Shown: piece after piece, positions 48,440 through 56,908 of the stretch
Layout: every line of letters begins with the position of its first letter
Position numbering within the stretch: the first letter of the stretch is position 1
Source: Eubacteriaceae bacterium
GTDB taxonomy: Bacteria > Bacillota > Clostridia > Lachnospirales > Lachnospiraceae
Direction: 5' to 3'
Assembly (NCBI GenBank): GCA_910575665.1
Contig: CAJTFB010000004.1
Location: 62,001 to 126,000 of the forward strand
Length of the DNA: 64,000 nucleotides
Made by a program: the position numbers and the translations under genes
The notes under the pieces: model-generated
What the model was told of the DNA's origin: nothing
The model's input: the letters and a program-made list of their open reading frames with translations, nothing else
Database searches by the model: none

Positions 48440-49204
48440 ATGGCAATAACGATTAAATCAGAGCGTGAGATTTCACTTATGAGAGAGGCAGGAAAAATTC
48501 TTGCGGATGTACACAATAAATTGGCAGAGATCATCGCACCAGGTATTACAACGCTAGATATTGACCGAAAGGGAGAAGAGCTGATCCGAAAAGCGGGCTG
48601 TGTTCCCTCTTTCCTAAACTATGAAGGATATCCCGCCTCTATCTGTGTGTCTGTAAATGACGAGGTGGTTCATGGAATTCCTACGGACTCCCGGAGAATC
48701 GAAGAGGGTGATATCGTAAGTTTGGATGCAGGAGTTATTTATGAAGGATATCACTCGGATGCAGCAAGGACCCACGGTGTGGGAAAGATAAGCAAAGAGT
48801 CAGAACAGTTGATAGCGGTTACAAAGCAGAGCTTTTTTGAGGGAATCAAGATGGCGGTGGCGGGCAATCATCTTCATGATATTTCGGCGGCGATCCAGAA
48901 ATATGCGGAAAGTTATGGTTTTTCCATAGTCAGAGATCTGGTTGGTCATGGAATTGGAACCAAACTGCACGAGGAACCGCAGATTCCGAATTTTAAGCCG
49001 GTGGGAAGAGGACCAAAGCTGAGACCGGGGATGACACTGGCGATTGAACCGATGGTGAATGCCGGCGAATGGAAGATTTGGATTCTGGAAGACGACTGGA
49101 CTGTTGTCACAAGAGACGGATCAAATTCTGCACATTATGAGAATACAATACTGATCACCGAGGGAGAGCCAGAGATTTTGTCGTTGAACGAGACAGATAT
49201 ATAA
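48440..49204 (+). CDS. map: Methionine aminopeptidase, type I
   Basis: Removes N-terminal methionine from new proteins. 254 residues, without the N-terminal zinc finger. The five metal ligands fall in DAGV, SDAARTHGVG, GHGIG, AIEPM and ENTILITEGEPE. ATG 48440 is chosen over in-frame ATG 48428 because GGAG lies six bases before it. infA follows after 43 bases. Confidence 0.95.
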   Translation: MAITIKSEREISLMREAGKILADVHNKLAEIIAPGITTLDIDRKGEELIRKAGCVPSFLNYEGYPASICVSVNDEVVHGIPTDSRRIEEGDIVSLDAGVIYEGYHSDAARTHGVGKISKESEQLIAVTKQSFFEGIKMAVAGNHLHDISAAIQKYAESYGFSIVRDLVGHGIGTKLHEEPQIPNFKPVGRGPKLRPGMTLAIEPMVNAGEWKIWILEDDWTVVTRDGSNSAHYENTILITEGEPEILSLNETDI

Positions 49205-49247
49205 GTTTAGATTAGTTTTGTCAAGCCATTGAAAAAGGAGAGTTTTT

Positions 49248-49466
49248 ATGTCAAAAGCAGATGTTATAGAAATTGAGGGAACTGTTGTGGAGAAGTTGCC
49301 AAACGCTATGTTTCAGGTAGAACTTGAAAATGGCCACAAGGTATTGGCGCATATCAGCGGTAAACTCAGGATGAACTTCATCCGTATCCTTCCAGGAGAC
49401 AAGGTGACACTTGAGTTATCACCCTATGATCTCACGAAGGGACGGATCGTCTGGAGAGACAAGTAA
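49248..49466 (+). CDS. infA: Translation initiation factor IF-1
   Basis: S1/OB-fold factor that blocks the A site during initiation. 72 residues, with [20 protein letters not shown] and RIVWRDK at the end. AAAGGAG precedes ATG 49248. It is followed by a terminator instead of rpmJ, so it is the last gene of the operon here. Confidence 0.98.
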   Translation: MSKADVIEIEGTVVEKLPNAMFQVELENGHKVLAHISGKLRMNFIRILPGDKVTLELSPYDLTKGRIVWRDK

Positions 49467-49485
49467 ATTTTATGCTGCAAAATAT

Positions 49486-49522
49486 AAAAGACGTGCTGTG
49501 GAAGAGCGGCACGTCTTTTTTG
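49486..49522 (+). terminator. Terminator ending the ribosomal operon
   Basis: AAAAGACGTGC (49486-49496) pairs with GCACGTCTTTT (49509-49519) and continues into a T-run, 20 bases after infA. Confidence 0.85.
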
Positions 49523-49560
49523 AAATGTCACGGGTGGAACTCATCTTTCTCATTTCTTAT

Positions 49561-49589
49561 TTGATTAAAATCAAATGTTAGGGTATAAT
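49561..49589 (+). promoter_or_regulatory. Promoter of the sulfite/nitrite reductase gene
   Basis: TTGATT (49561-49566), a 17-base spacer and TATAAT (49584-49589), 40 bases before the gene. Confidence 0.7.
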
Positions 49590-49628
49590 AACAACGAAAC
49601 ATATTTTAATTGACAAAGGAGGATTTTT

Positions 49629-51170
49629 TTGGCAAAGGATTATTTAACAGAATTTCTTCCCGATCTTGAAGAATTCAAGGAAAAGACAATAAAGTTCCAC
49701 AATAAGGAAATTACCGTTCCGCAATACAAGGGGTTTTCCGGCGGATTCGGTAGCTACGCAGAGCGGGGAGGGGAAACTCATATGCTTCGGCTTCGTATGG
49801 CTGGAGGGCAAGTCACGAAAGAGCGTCTGAAATTTATCACAGAGACATGTGATAAATTTCAGATTCAAAAAATGAAACTTACGACATGCCAGTCGATTCA
49901 GCTTCACCATTTAGAAGCGGAAGATTTGTGCGAAATGATGGCAGCGGCATGGAAGGCCGGTATGATTTCTCGTGGCGGCGGCGGAGATTTCCCGCGAAAC
50001 GTTATGGCATCCCCACTCTCTGGCGTGCAGAAGGGGGAACACTTTGACGTGCTTCCTTATGCTATAGAAGCTGGCGAATATATGATGGGATTTATAAAGG
50101 CGGTAAAATTTCCCCGCAAATTAAAAGTTGGTTTCTCTAATTCTCCTGCGAATGAGACCCATGCGACATTCCGGGATCTAGGTTTTGTGGCGAATCCGGA
50201 CAAGACCTTTGATATCTATGCTGCTGGTGGCCTTGGAAGCAATCCGAGACTGGGGGTATGTGTAGCAAAAGGGATTGATCCAACTAAGACTCTTTATCAT
50301 ATTAAAGCCATGGTAAATACTTTTACAACCTATGGTAACTATGAAAACAGGGGTCGTTCTAGAACCCGTTATCTGCTGGATACACTTGGGGAAGATGGAT
50401 TTATCAAAGCTTATCAAGAAAAATTAGAAGAAGCCCTCGCAACTGAACAGCTCGATATCGAAGTTAAGGTTCCGGTGGTTGCCAAAACCGGTTCCGGTTC
50501 TGTTTCTCAGGACAAGCGTATTATTCCTCAGAAACAGGAAGGGCTTTATGCTGTTTACTATCAGCCAGTGGGTGGGGAGTTCACCCCGGCAAAAGCGAAA
50601 GAATTATATGAGCTCATCCAGGATATGGAGGAGGTAGAGATCCGTATCACCGCAGATGAAGGTCTTTATGTCATCAACTGCAATGCACAGGAGGCAGAGC
50701 AGGTACTTGAACGGACAGCAGATGGCGCTAACACTTTGTTTGAGACTTCAGTTGCCTGCATAGGCAGTGCAGTTTGCCAGGTTGGTATTGGGGATTCCCA
50801 GAGTTTATTGCACGCTTGCGTAGACGCGGTCCGCAAGGAAAATTTCGCCGATGGCGTCCTACCCCGGATTCACATTTCCGGCTGTCCCTCATCCTGTGGA
50901 ACGCACCAGATTGCTGAGATCGGGTTCCGTGGGGCGGTGAAGCAGACTCCAGACGGGCCGAAACCAGCCTTTGCAATTTTTACTGGAGGCTGTGACCAGC
51001 AGGGCAAAGAAAGGCTTGCCGATACCGGAAAGGCAATCGCAGTAGAGGATATTCCAGAATTCTTTGTAGAGCTTGGAAAAATCATCTCTTCGGAGAATAC
51101 AATTTATAAGAAGTGGATCACTGAGAATCAGGATAAGTTGGATTCCCTGATTGAAAAATATACCGCTTAA
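49629..51170 (+). CDS. Siroheme nitrite/sulfite reductase family protein
   Basis: 513 residues, six-electron reductase of the ferredoxin-dependent nitrite/sulfite reductase type. Two ferredoxin-like half domains flank siroheme-binding regions. The bridging [4Fe-4S]-siroheme cysteines are C377 and C383 (CIGSAVC) and C419 and C423 (GCPSSCG). The start is TTG 49629, after AAAGGAGG. No flavoprotein, sulfate or nitrate genes adjoin it, so sulfite and nitrite cannot be separated. It has its own promoter and a strong terminator. Confidence 0.88.
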   Translation: MAKDYLTEFLPDLEEFKEKTIKFHNKEITVPQYKGFSGGFGSYAERGGETHMLRLRMAGGQVTKERLKFITETCDKFQIQKMKLTTCQSIQLHHLEAEDLCEMMAAAWKAGMISRGGGGDFPRNVMASPLSGVQKGEHFDVLPYAIEAGEYMMGFIKAVKFPRKLKVGFSNSPANETHATFRDLGFVANPDKTFDIYAAGGLGSNPRLGVCVAKGIDPTKTLYHIKAMVNTFTTYGNYENRGRSRTRYLLDTLGEDGFIKAYQEKLEEALATEQLDIEVKVPVVAKTGSGSVSQDKRIIPQKQEGLYAVYYQPVGGEFTPAKAKELYELIQDMEEVEIRITADEGLYVINCNAQEAEQVLERTADGANTLFETSVACIGSAVCQVGIGDSQSLLHACVDAVRKENFADGVLPRIHISGCPSSCGTHQIAEIGFRGAVKQTPDGPKPAFAIFTGGCDQQGKERLADTGKAIAVEDIPEFFVELGKIISSENTIYKKWITENQDKLDSLIEKYTA

Positions 51171-51225
51171 CCGAATGCTATGTAATTGAGATTTGATACA
51201 ATGACAGAATTTTCGCTAGTTGGAG

Positions 51226-51275
51226 CTGTTGGAAAAGTAGATCACAGATCTGCTTTTCCAACAGTTTCTTTTTTT
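51226..51275 (+). terminator. Terminator of the reductase gene
   Basis: A 12-bp stem CTGTTGGAAAAG (51226-51237) with CTTTTCCAACAG (51253-51264) and a long T-run. Confidence 0.85.
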
Positions 51276-51479
51276 AGCCATACGGATATTGTGGTAAGCA
51301 ATGACTGCACTTTCCTCACCGGTTGAATACCCATTCCAGACGTTTTGCTAAATCTGCTCATAAGTTAGCACCCACCCTACATTGACTGCCACCAGATAAA
51401 AGATGTCAAATTCCTTTTTCGTCATGCTGATTTCGTAGGAATTACTGTAAATTATTCTGCGCTCTGGACGGATTTCAAG
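51276..51479 (-). pseudogene. Fragment of an OmpR-type response regulator DNA-binding domain
   Basis: The 389-base gap after the reductase contains, on the minus strand, a readable frame LEIRPERRIIYSNSYEIS, then MTKKEFDIFYLVAVNVGWVL, TYEQI, stop, QNVWNG and ESAVIAYHNIRMA. This matches the winged-helix domain of OmpR/PhoB response regulators (LTKKEFDIL, VLT-EQI, VW). There is an in-frame stop inside (TAG after TYEQI) and another before the fragment, and the receiver domain is missing. It lies downstream of an ABC/two-component locus and is probably a relic of a second regulator or of an earlier locus. Confidence 0.7.
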
Positions 51480-51559
51480 TCACAGCAATTTCCCTGCTTA
51501 CTAATTTTCCTTGTGGCAACGTTGGCCTGCCCGGAAAAATCCATTACCACCAGGTATTT

Positions 51560-53773
51560 TTACATCATCGTATCATCTCTAAGAACCTCTGCCAGACTAA
51601 TCTTACGCATATTCCGCCATGCCAGATAATATGCCAGTGCCACAGAGCCTAAGATAGCCAGTATAAATATAATAATCGGAATTAATGAGGTCTCGGCCAT
51701 AAAGGTCCCTACTTCCATGTAGCTTGTCTGTAGCATATACCCTACTGCAATAATCACAAGCGGAAGACTGATTAAAATCGGTCTGACGGCTATTACCAGC
51801 GCCTCTATGCAAAACATTTTTTTCAACTCCTTTGGCATCAGCCCAACTGACATATATCTGGCAAATTCCCTTTTCCTTTGACGCACAAAGCCCAATGTAT
51901 TGGAAAATACATTGCCAATGCCAATGATGGCAAGCAAGATGCAAAAGCCGCCAAATATTGCCATTATTCCCTGTATCTGCTTATTATTTGTCTCATACAC
52001 CCGGATACGGTTTTCATATTCTGTGGTATATTTCCCACTGACAAGCTGTTTCATCTCATCCTGCAACGTATTTAACTCTTCCAACGTCACATTTTCTCTG
52101 CCTCGGACACAGATGTAACTGTCTTTTTCTGCTCCCCCTATCTGCCCTTTTATCTTCTTCCATAAGGATACTGGAATAAAATGCACCAGTTCATAATAAT
52201 CCAGCGTTGCATATTCTTCCCTTAAAACAGGAGTTTTTTCTGTATAAGACAACACCGGTATCTCTGCCGTCATTTCTTCATCACCTGCCTGTCTTAAAGT
52301 GCTTGTAGCCTTTTCCCCTCTGATGTAAGGCATAAAATCAGGATGCCTGAAATCAGGATTTGTCACATCACGGATCTGGTTTAATATCACTGCCCCATCT
52401 AACCGTGGGGAAATTCCTATCTGCTCACAATATGCGGAAAAACTGTTGTCGTCCAGTATAACAATCGGGGCATTTACCAGCCATCCTCCGAAGGTCTGCG
52501 TTACATAACTGCCGGAAGCATGGGAAAATCCGCCAAAGGACTTCATATCTTCGCTCATTTCCTCCTCTGTGATGAGTCTCTTTGCTGTTGCCTTCTGATA
52601 CACAATGGCACTTTCTATCCCAGCCAGACCCTGAACCGCATCTGTTTCCTCAAAAGCATCCACTTTCGTATCTTTTACTGTAACCATTACATCCCATACT
52701 CCCTGATACCTTTCAAAATAGGTTTCTCTTGTGCTGATTTGGGAAAGAGAAAAGAAACACTGCATGACCGTAAATGCCATGAATGAAAATATGAGGGATA
52801 ACGATGCTGTCCGCAAAGCCTTTCTCTGTGCTTTTAACGCATTGCCGGCCAGCTCTCCCTCCACTCCAAAGAGTAGCATAAGCAAATGCGAATCCTTCCT
52901 GCGCTTCAACTGTAATTCACCAGTATTCTTAATCGCTTCAAGCGGTGTCAGCCTGCTTAATTTTCTAGCCGGTAGCCATGCGGAGATCCATATGGTTGTA
53001 ACTGTCACAAGCAATGTCAGTACCAGTACCAGCGGATGATAGCCAAAAACTGCTTTATGCCGGCCATCAATACTGCTGCCCAACATAGCATTTGTCATTT
53101 GCAGAAGTCCCATACTGCCTGCGATGCCTAACATGTCTCCAACAATAACTGGCACTGCGCATAGAGCTGCCGCTTCCTGTAAAAGACACGAGCGAATCTG
53201 CTTTGGCGTAGCTCCAATGCTTGAGAAAATACCAAACTGATGGATTCTCGCATTCATGGACACCGCAAAAGAATTATGGATAATGATAATCAGCGACAAC
53301 GATGCCGCTAACATTATTATTATAAACATGGGGAACAACAGCCTGGGAGCGGTGTCACCTGAACCACGAATCAGGTACATTGCCAGAAGTTCATAGTTAT
53401 AGACGATTTTTTCCGGCAGAACCCCGATTTGTTTCGCAATGCGGCGAGTGTCGGAAAAGACGGATTTCATATCATCAAAATAAATATCTGCTGCCGTTTC
53501 CGCTCCCCCATATCCTTCCCTGTTTACCACCACATTCTTAACATTGGCAAAATTTTTTATTGTTTCTATATCCTCCCCGGCAAGTTTCCCAATAATCCGG
53601 CTCTGCCAGCCGCCTTCTTCCCGTTCAATCCTCTCAACCTCATATTTCCATGCATTATAAAACAATCCGCACAATAAAGACAAAAGCAGGGCTGAAATAA
53701 ATGCCGCTATCATAACAGATAAGCTGGAAGAACGATTGTTTTTAATATAACCCAATGAATAATCTTTCCACAT
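51560..53773 (-). CDS. FtsX-family ABC transporter permease
   Basis: 737 residues with two FtsX domains. Membrane helices can be seen at about 20-42, three between 145 and 280, one near 335 and three between 600 and 725, about eight in all, with a large extracytoplasmic part at about 360-590. That is the layout of MacB-like or peptide-resistance permeases, though not the ten helices of BceB. It is the last gene of the operon, 35 bases after the ATPase. Likely roles are efflux of or resistance to a peptide or antibiotic, or lipoprotein/cell-envelope work; the substrate is unknown. Confidence 0.88.
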   Translation of the reverse strand: MWKDYSLGYIKNNRSSSLSVMIAAFISALLLSLLCGLFYNAWKYEVERIEREEGGWQSRIIGKLAGEDIETIKNFANVKNVVVNREGYGGAETAADIYFDDMKSVFSDTRRIAKQIGVLPEKIVYNYELLAMYLIRGSGDTAPRLLFPMFIIIMLAASLSLIIIIHNSFAVSMNARIHQFGIFSSIGATPKQIRSCLLQEAAALCAVPVIVGDMLGIAGSMGLLQMTNAMLGSSIDGRHKAVFGYHPLVLVLTLLVTVTTIWISAWLPARKLSRLTPLEAIKNTGELQLKRRKDSHLLMLLFGVEGELAGNALKAQRKALRTASLSLIFSFMAFTVMQCFFSLSQISTRETYFERYQGVWDVMVTVKDTKVDAFEETDAVQGLAGIESAIVYQKATAKRLITEEEMSEDMKSFGGFSHASGSYVTQTFGGWLVNAPIVILDDNSFSAYCEQIGISPRLDGAVILNQIRDVTNPDFRHPDFMPYIRGEKATSTLRQAGDEEMTAEIPVLSYTEKTPVLREEYATLDYYELVHFIPVSLWKKIKGQIGGAEKDSYICVRGRENVTLEELNTLQDEMKQLVSGKYTTEYENRIRVYETNNKQIQGIMAIFGGFCILLAIIGIGNVFSNTLGFVRQRKREFARYMSVGLMPKELKKMFCIEALVIAVRPILISLPLVIIAVGYMLQTSYMEVGTFMAETSLIPIIIFILAILGSVALAYYLAWRNMRKISLAEVLRDDTMM

Positions 53774-53808
53774 ATTAAGTCGCTGTCACGCATTTAGGGA
53801 CAGCAGTT

Positions 53809-54486
53809 TCACCTCCTCTCGTCACTAATAATGCGTCCATCTTCAACCGTAATAATTCGTTCCGCTTCCAGAGCCACCTTTTCATCGTGAGTTATCAGTA
53901 AAATTGTCTGATCCAGATTACGGTTGGAAAGTTTTAACATGTCAATAATTTCTTTGGAATTTTTCTGGTCCAGATTACCGGTTGGCTCGTCCGCCAGTAG
54001 CAGAGCCGGACGGTAAATCAGTGAACGTGCGATCGCCACCCGCTGCTGTTGTCCGCCGGATAACTGGTTTGGCAAAGTTTCAAGTCTCTCAGCAATGCCA
54101 AGAGAACGAACAACCTCCTCAAAATATTCCTGATTAGGCTTTTTCTTGTCAAGGGCAAGAGGCATGAGGATATTTTTCCGCACTGTGAGAGTAGGAATCA
54201 GATTATAAAATTGGTATACCAGCCCCACTTTTCTGCGCCGAAAAATAGCTGCCTGTGTTTGGTTTAGTTTAGAAAGGTCCGTTCCATCTATGATGATCTT
54301 CCCACTTGTAGGCTTATCTACGCTGCCGAGAATATGCAGAAGAGTAGACTTGCCAGAGCCTGATGCTCCGATAATTGCCACAAATTCCCCTTTGCTGACC
54401 GACAAATCAATCCCATCCAGTGCTGTTACCTGATTTCCGTCGGAACCATATACCTTTCTGACTGCCTCACATTTTAAAATCTCCAT
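53809..54486 (-). CDS. ABC transporter ATP-binding protein (MacB/LolD type)
   Basis: 225 residues. Walker A GASGSGKST (40-48), Q-loop in GLVYQFYNLI, signature LSGGQQQR, Walker B LLLADEPTGNLD and the switch His (LLITHDEKVALEA). This is the normal ATPase partner of FtsX-type permeases. AAAGGAG precedes the start. It begins a second transcription unit after the kinase gene, with a likely activator-type promoter in the 108-base gap. Confidence 0.95.
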   Translation of the reverse strand: MEILKCEAVRKVYGSDGNQVTALDGIDLSVSKGEFVAIIGASGSGKSTLLHILGSVDKPTSGKIIIDGTDLSKLNQTQAAIFRRRKVGLVYQFYNLIPTLTVRKNILMPLALDKKKPNQEYFEEVVRSLGIAERLETLPNQLSGGQQQRVAIARSLIYRPALLLADEPTGNLDQKNSKEIIDMLKLSNRNLDQTILLITHDEKVALEAERIITVEDGRIISDERR

Positions 54487-54570
54487 TCTGTATTTCTCCT
54501 TTCATCTGCATCTTCTATGACTATCACAGCCGAATAATCAAACATCCACACTACAGCCTTTTCAATTGAC

Positions 54571-54593
54571 AGTATAGCAAACGAAAGTTACAA
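54571..54593 (-). promoter_or_regulatory. Putative activated promoter of the ABC genes
   Basis: On the minus strand TTGTAACTTTCG is followed by TTTGC and the -10 box TATACT. No -35 box lies at the normal distance. The same arrangement occurs upstream of the response-regulator gene (56577-56599), which suggests control by this locus's own regulator. Confidence 0.5.
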
Positions 54594-54594
54594 C

Positions 54595-55779
54595 TCAGTG
54601 ACTATAAAAACGAATTTCGAAAAAAGCACCGCCATCAGGCTTATTCTTTGCCCTTATGGTTCCATTCTGGCGTTCGACAATTTCTTTTGCTAATGACAAT
54701 CCTATTCCAATGCCGCCTTCCCCTGCATTCTGTCCGCGATAGAAGCGCTCAAAGAGATGCGGAATATCCTCTTTTGCAAAGCCCTCCCCATCATCCCATA
54801 TCAGAATCTCTGCATATAGTGGATTCTGTGCGTAGGAACAATGGATGGTTCCCCTAGGGCTATGCTCCATGCAATTTTTCATTACATTCATCATTGCCTC
54901 CATGGTCCAATCCAAGTCAACAATAACAAGCATCTCCCCCAACTCTGGTATATCAATGGAAGTGCCAGAACTAACAAACAGTTCCTGCAGGTTATCTGCT
55001 GCAAGGACAAGAAGAGTAAAAACATCTACCTCATCCTTTTTTAAAAGCAATGTTCCCGCATCAAGCCGGGATAAAACCAGCAAGGCTTCCTCCAAATGAG
55101 TCAGCCGCAAAAGCTGTTTCTCTACCTGTTCCAAATGTCTACTTCGAGACTCTTGTTTCATCATCTGGACAGACAGGGAAATAGCAGTAATCGGGGTTTT
55201 AATCTGATGTGCAATATTGGAAAGATTTTCTGCGAAGTCATTCCTTGCCCGCACCGCAGAATCCTTCGTCTGATAGAGAAATGTCACTGTCTTATATATC
55301 TCGTCTTCCAGTTTAGAAAAATCATCCTCCCCAGAAGTGGAGAGAATGACCGCTTTTCCGATATTCACCTGTTCAAGATACTCTGCTAAAGCCCGAATAC
55401 GTGCTGTTTCCATTTTATTCCGATAGAATAAAGTCAAAAAGTAAAGCAAAAATCCTATCATAAAGCCTATTGCTATAAATAGACCACTTTTCCCATAATT
55501 AAAGTCCGAAAAATCAGAACTTTGATACCCTAATACAGATAAAATATCATCTTCCCCAACACCTTCAGGATTTCCATTTATATATTCCTTTAATGCCGCA
55601 GAAATTATTTTCTTTGTCCCGGGTTCCTGCTCCGCCAGTTCGCCGCAAACCTCATTTAGCAGGTCAAACTGAAGCCGGCTGTAATGGCAGGAAACCAACA
55701 AGGCAGAGACAATGGCAGCAATCAGGCTGGCAGATAATACAAATCCGAAAGTAACTAACATATTCTTTTTTCCCCTCAT
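54595..55779 (-). CDS. Sensor histidine kinase
   Basis: 394 residues. Two membrane helices (about 8-30 and 98-118) enclose an extracytoplasmic loop of about 67 residues, followed by a HAMP-like linker, the dimerisation domain with phospho-acceptor H191 (IAHQIKTPI) and an ATPase domain with N, G1 (IWDDGEGF), F and G2 (GIGIGLSLA) boxes. The start overlaps the regulator stop by four bases (ATGA). It partners the response regulator and probably controls the adjacent ABC transporter. Confidence 0.93.
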   Translation of the reverse strand: MRGKKNMLVTFGFVLSASLIAAIVSALLVSCHYSRLQFDLLNEVCGELAEQEPGTKKIISAALKEYINGNPEGVGEDDILSVLGYQSSDFSDFNYGKSGLFIAIGFMIGFLLYFLTLFYRNKMETARIRALAEYLEQVNIGKAVILSTSGEDDFSKLEDEIYKTVTFLYQTKDSAVRARNDFAENLSNIAHQIKTPITAISLSVQMMKQESRSRHLEQVEKQLLRLTHLEEALLVLSRLDAGTLLLKKDEVDVFTLLVLAADNLQELFVSSGTSIDIPELGEMLVIVDLDWTMEAMMNVMKNCMEHSPRGTIHCSYAQNPLYAEILIWDDGEGFAKEDIPHLFERFYRGQNAGEGGIGIGLSLAKEIVERQNGTIRAKNKPDGGAFFEIRFYSH

Positions 55780-56447
55780 ATGTCATCCTCCATGCGGTAT
55801 CCTACACTTCTGACCGTTTTTAGACATTTCGGCTGGCAAAGCTTATCCCGCAGCCGTTTCATGGTAACTGTTAAGGTATTATTGTTCACATAGTTTCCAT
55901 TTACATCCCATACCTGCTCCAGTATTTTTTCTCTGGTAACCGTTCTCCCCTTGTTTTGCATCAAATACAAAAGCAACTGATATTCCGCTGCGCTTAATAA
56001 TATTTCCTCCGAATGGCAGGAAACAGTATGACGGTTTTGGTCAATGATAATTCCGGCACAGGAAAGATATTGTTCCGCTACGTTTCCTGTTCTGCGCAAC
56101 AACGCCTGAATCCTTGCATACAATACCTCTAATTCAAACGGCTTCACTACATAATCGTCTGCACCGTTCTTAAAACCCCAAACAATATCCGCACTATCTC
56201 CACGAACAGTAAGAAAAATAATAGGAAGTTCCTTCCAATTACTGCGTATCCACTGACATAAACTGTCTCCATGACCATCTGGCATATTCCAGTCCAGCAA
56301 GACAAAAGTCGGAACATGCTCTCTTAATATCTGTCTTGCCTGCGCGAGTGTTACACAAATTGTCACCTTAAAATTCCTTTGTTCCAGATATTCTTTTACA
56401 GCATATGCAATATCAGAATCATCCTCAATATAATATAAATCAACCAT
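55776..56447 (-). CDS. OmpR-family response regulator
   Basis: 223 residues. The receiver has phospho-acceptor D52 in LLDWNMP, acidic pocket EDD (8-10) and Lys in VVKPF. The C-terminal winged helix shows LSAAEYQLLLYLMQN, VTREKILEQVWD and LRDKL. ATG 56447 is chosen over an in-frame start at 56501 because AAAGGTGG fits it. It is the first gene of the regulator-kinase unit, with an activator-type promoter about 130 bases upstream. Confidence 0.95.
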   Translation of the reverse strand: MVDLYYIEDDSDIAYAVKEYLEQRNFKVTICVTLAQARQILREHVPTFVLLDWNMPDGHGDSLCQWIRSNWKELPIIFLTVRGDSADIVWGFKNGADDYVVKPFELEVLYARIQALLRRTGNVAEQYLSCAGIIIDQNRHTVSCHSEEILLSAAEYQLLLYLMQNKGRTVTREKILEQVWDVNGNYVNNNTLTVTMKRLRDKLCQPKCLKTVRSVGYRMEDDI

Positions 56448-56576
56448 AGCAGATTTCCACCTTTTCTGTTTATATTTGTCGGATTGGCTAATAATGTCCA
56501 ATAAAGATGTATTTCACCCACAGCAATACTACTTGTTCCCTTAGGAAGTTTTCCATTATAAATAAATAACTAATAT

Positions 56577-56599
56577 ATTATAGCAAATAAAAATGACAG
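56577..56599 (-). promoter_or_regulatory. Putative activated promoter of the two-component genes
   Basis: On the minus strand CTGTCATTTTTA is followed by TTTGC and the -10 box TATAAT. Compared with 54571-54593 it shares TGT, A, TTT and TTTGCTATA at the same spacing. It is a candidate binding site for the response regulator, giving autoregulation. Confidence 0.5.
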
Positions 56600-56603
56600 T
56601 TTA

Positions 56604-56783
56604 ATGACTAATCAGTTATATCCACAAAATATGATTCAAGGCGATGATACGATGCGTCATGGGATTCGCATGGATTTGTATGTGGACAAGGGTGGAAGTT
56701 GTCTGTATGATTTTGAACCAGACAAATATACGGATAAAAAATTGCTGCCAAAAACTTTTTTGCTATTTTGCCTTTTTTCTTGA
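56604..56783 (+). pseudogene. Remnant of an Rpn-type PD-(D/E)XK nuclease/transposase
   Basis: A 59-codon open frame whose middle, RHGIRMDLYVDKGG and YDFEPDKYTDKKLLPK, resembles the nuclease core of Rpn family recombination-promoting nucleases (a V/IRMD-Y segment, then YD-EPD-Y, then LPKR). It has no ribosome site, and the sequence turns into a Phe/Leu run where RTRFY would be expected, so it is truncated. It fills most of the 461-base gap between the response regulator and purA. The assignment rests on short motif likeness. Confidence 0.45.
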
Positions 56784-56808
56784 AAAGCATTCCAAAATCA
56801 TTTATAAT
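56780..56808 (+). promoter_or_regulatory. purA promoter
   Basis: TTGAAA (56780-56785), a 17-base spacer and TATAAT (56803-56808). The 100-base leader holds a small hairpin CAGCA/TGCTG near 56827. Confidence 0.75.
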
Positions 56809-56908
56809 GAATCTGTATGTGTCTGCCCAGCAGAAATTATGCTGAGATTAAACGCAGGACACTGCACTGGAAAAGGGTTACAATTCATGAAAATAAGGAG
56901 GAATGGCT

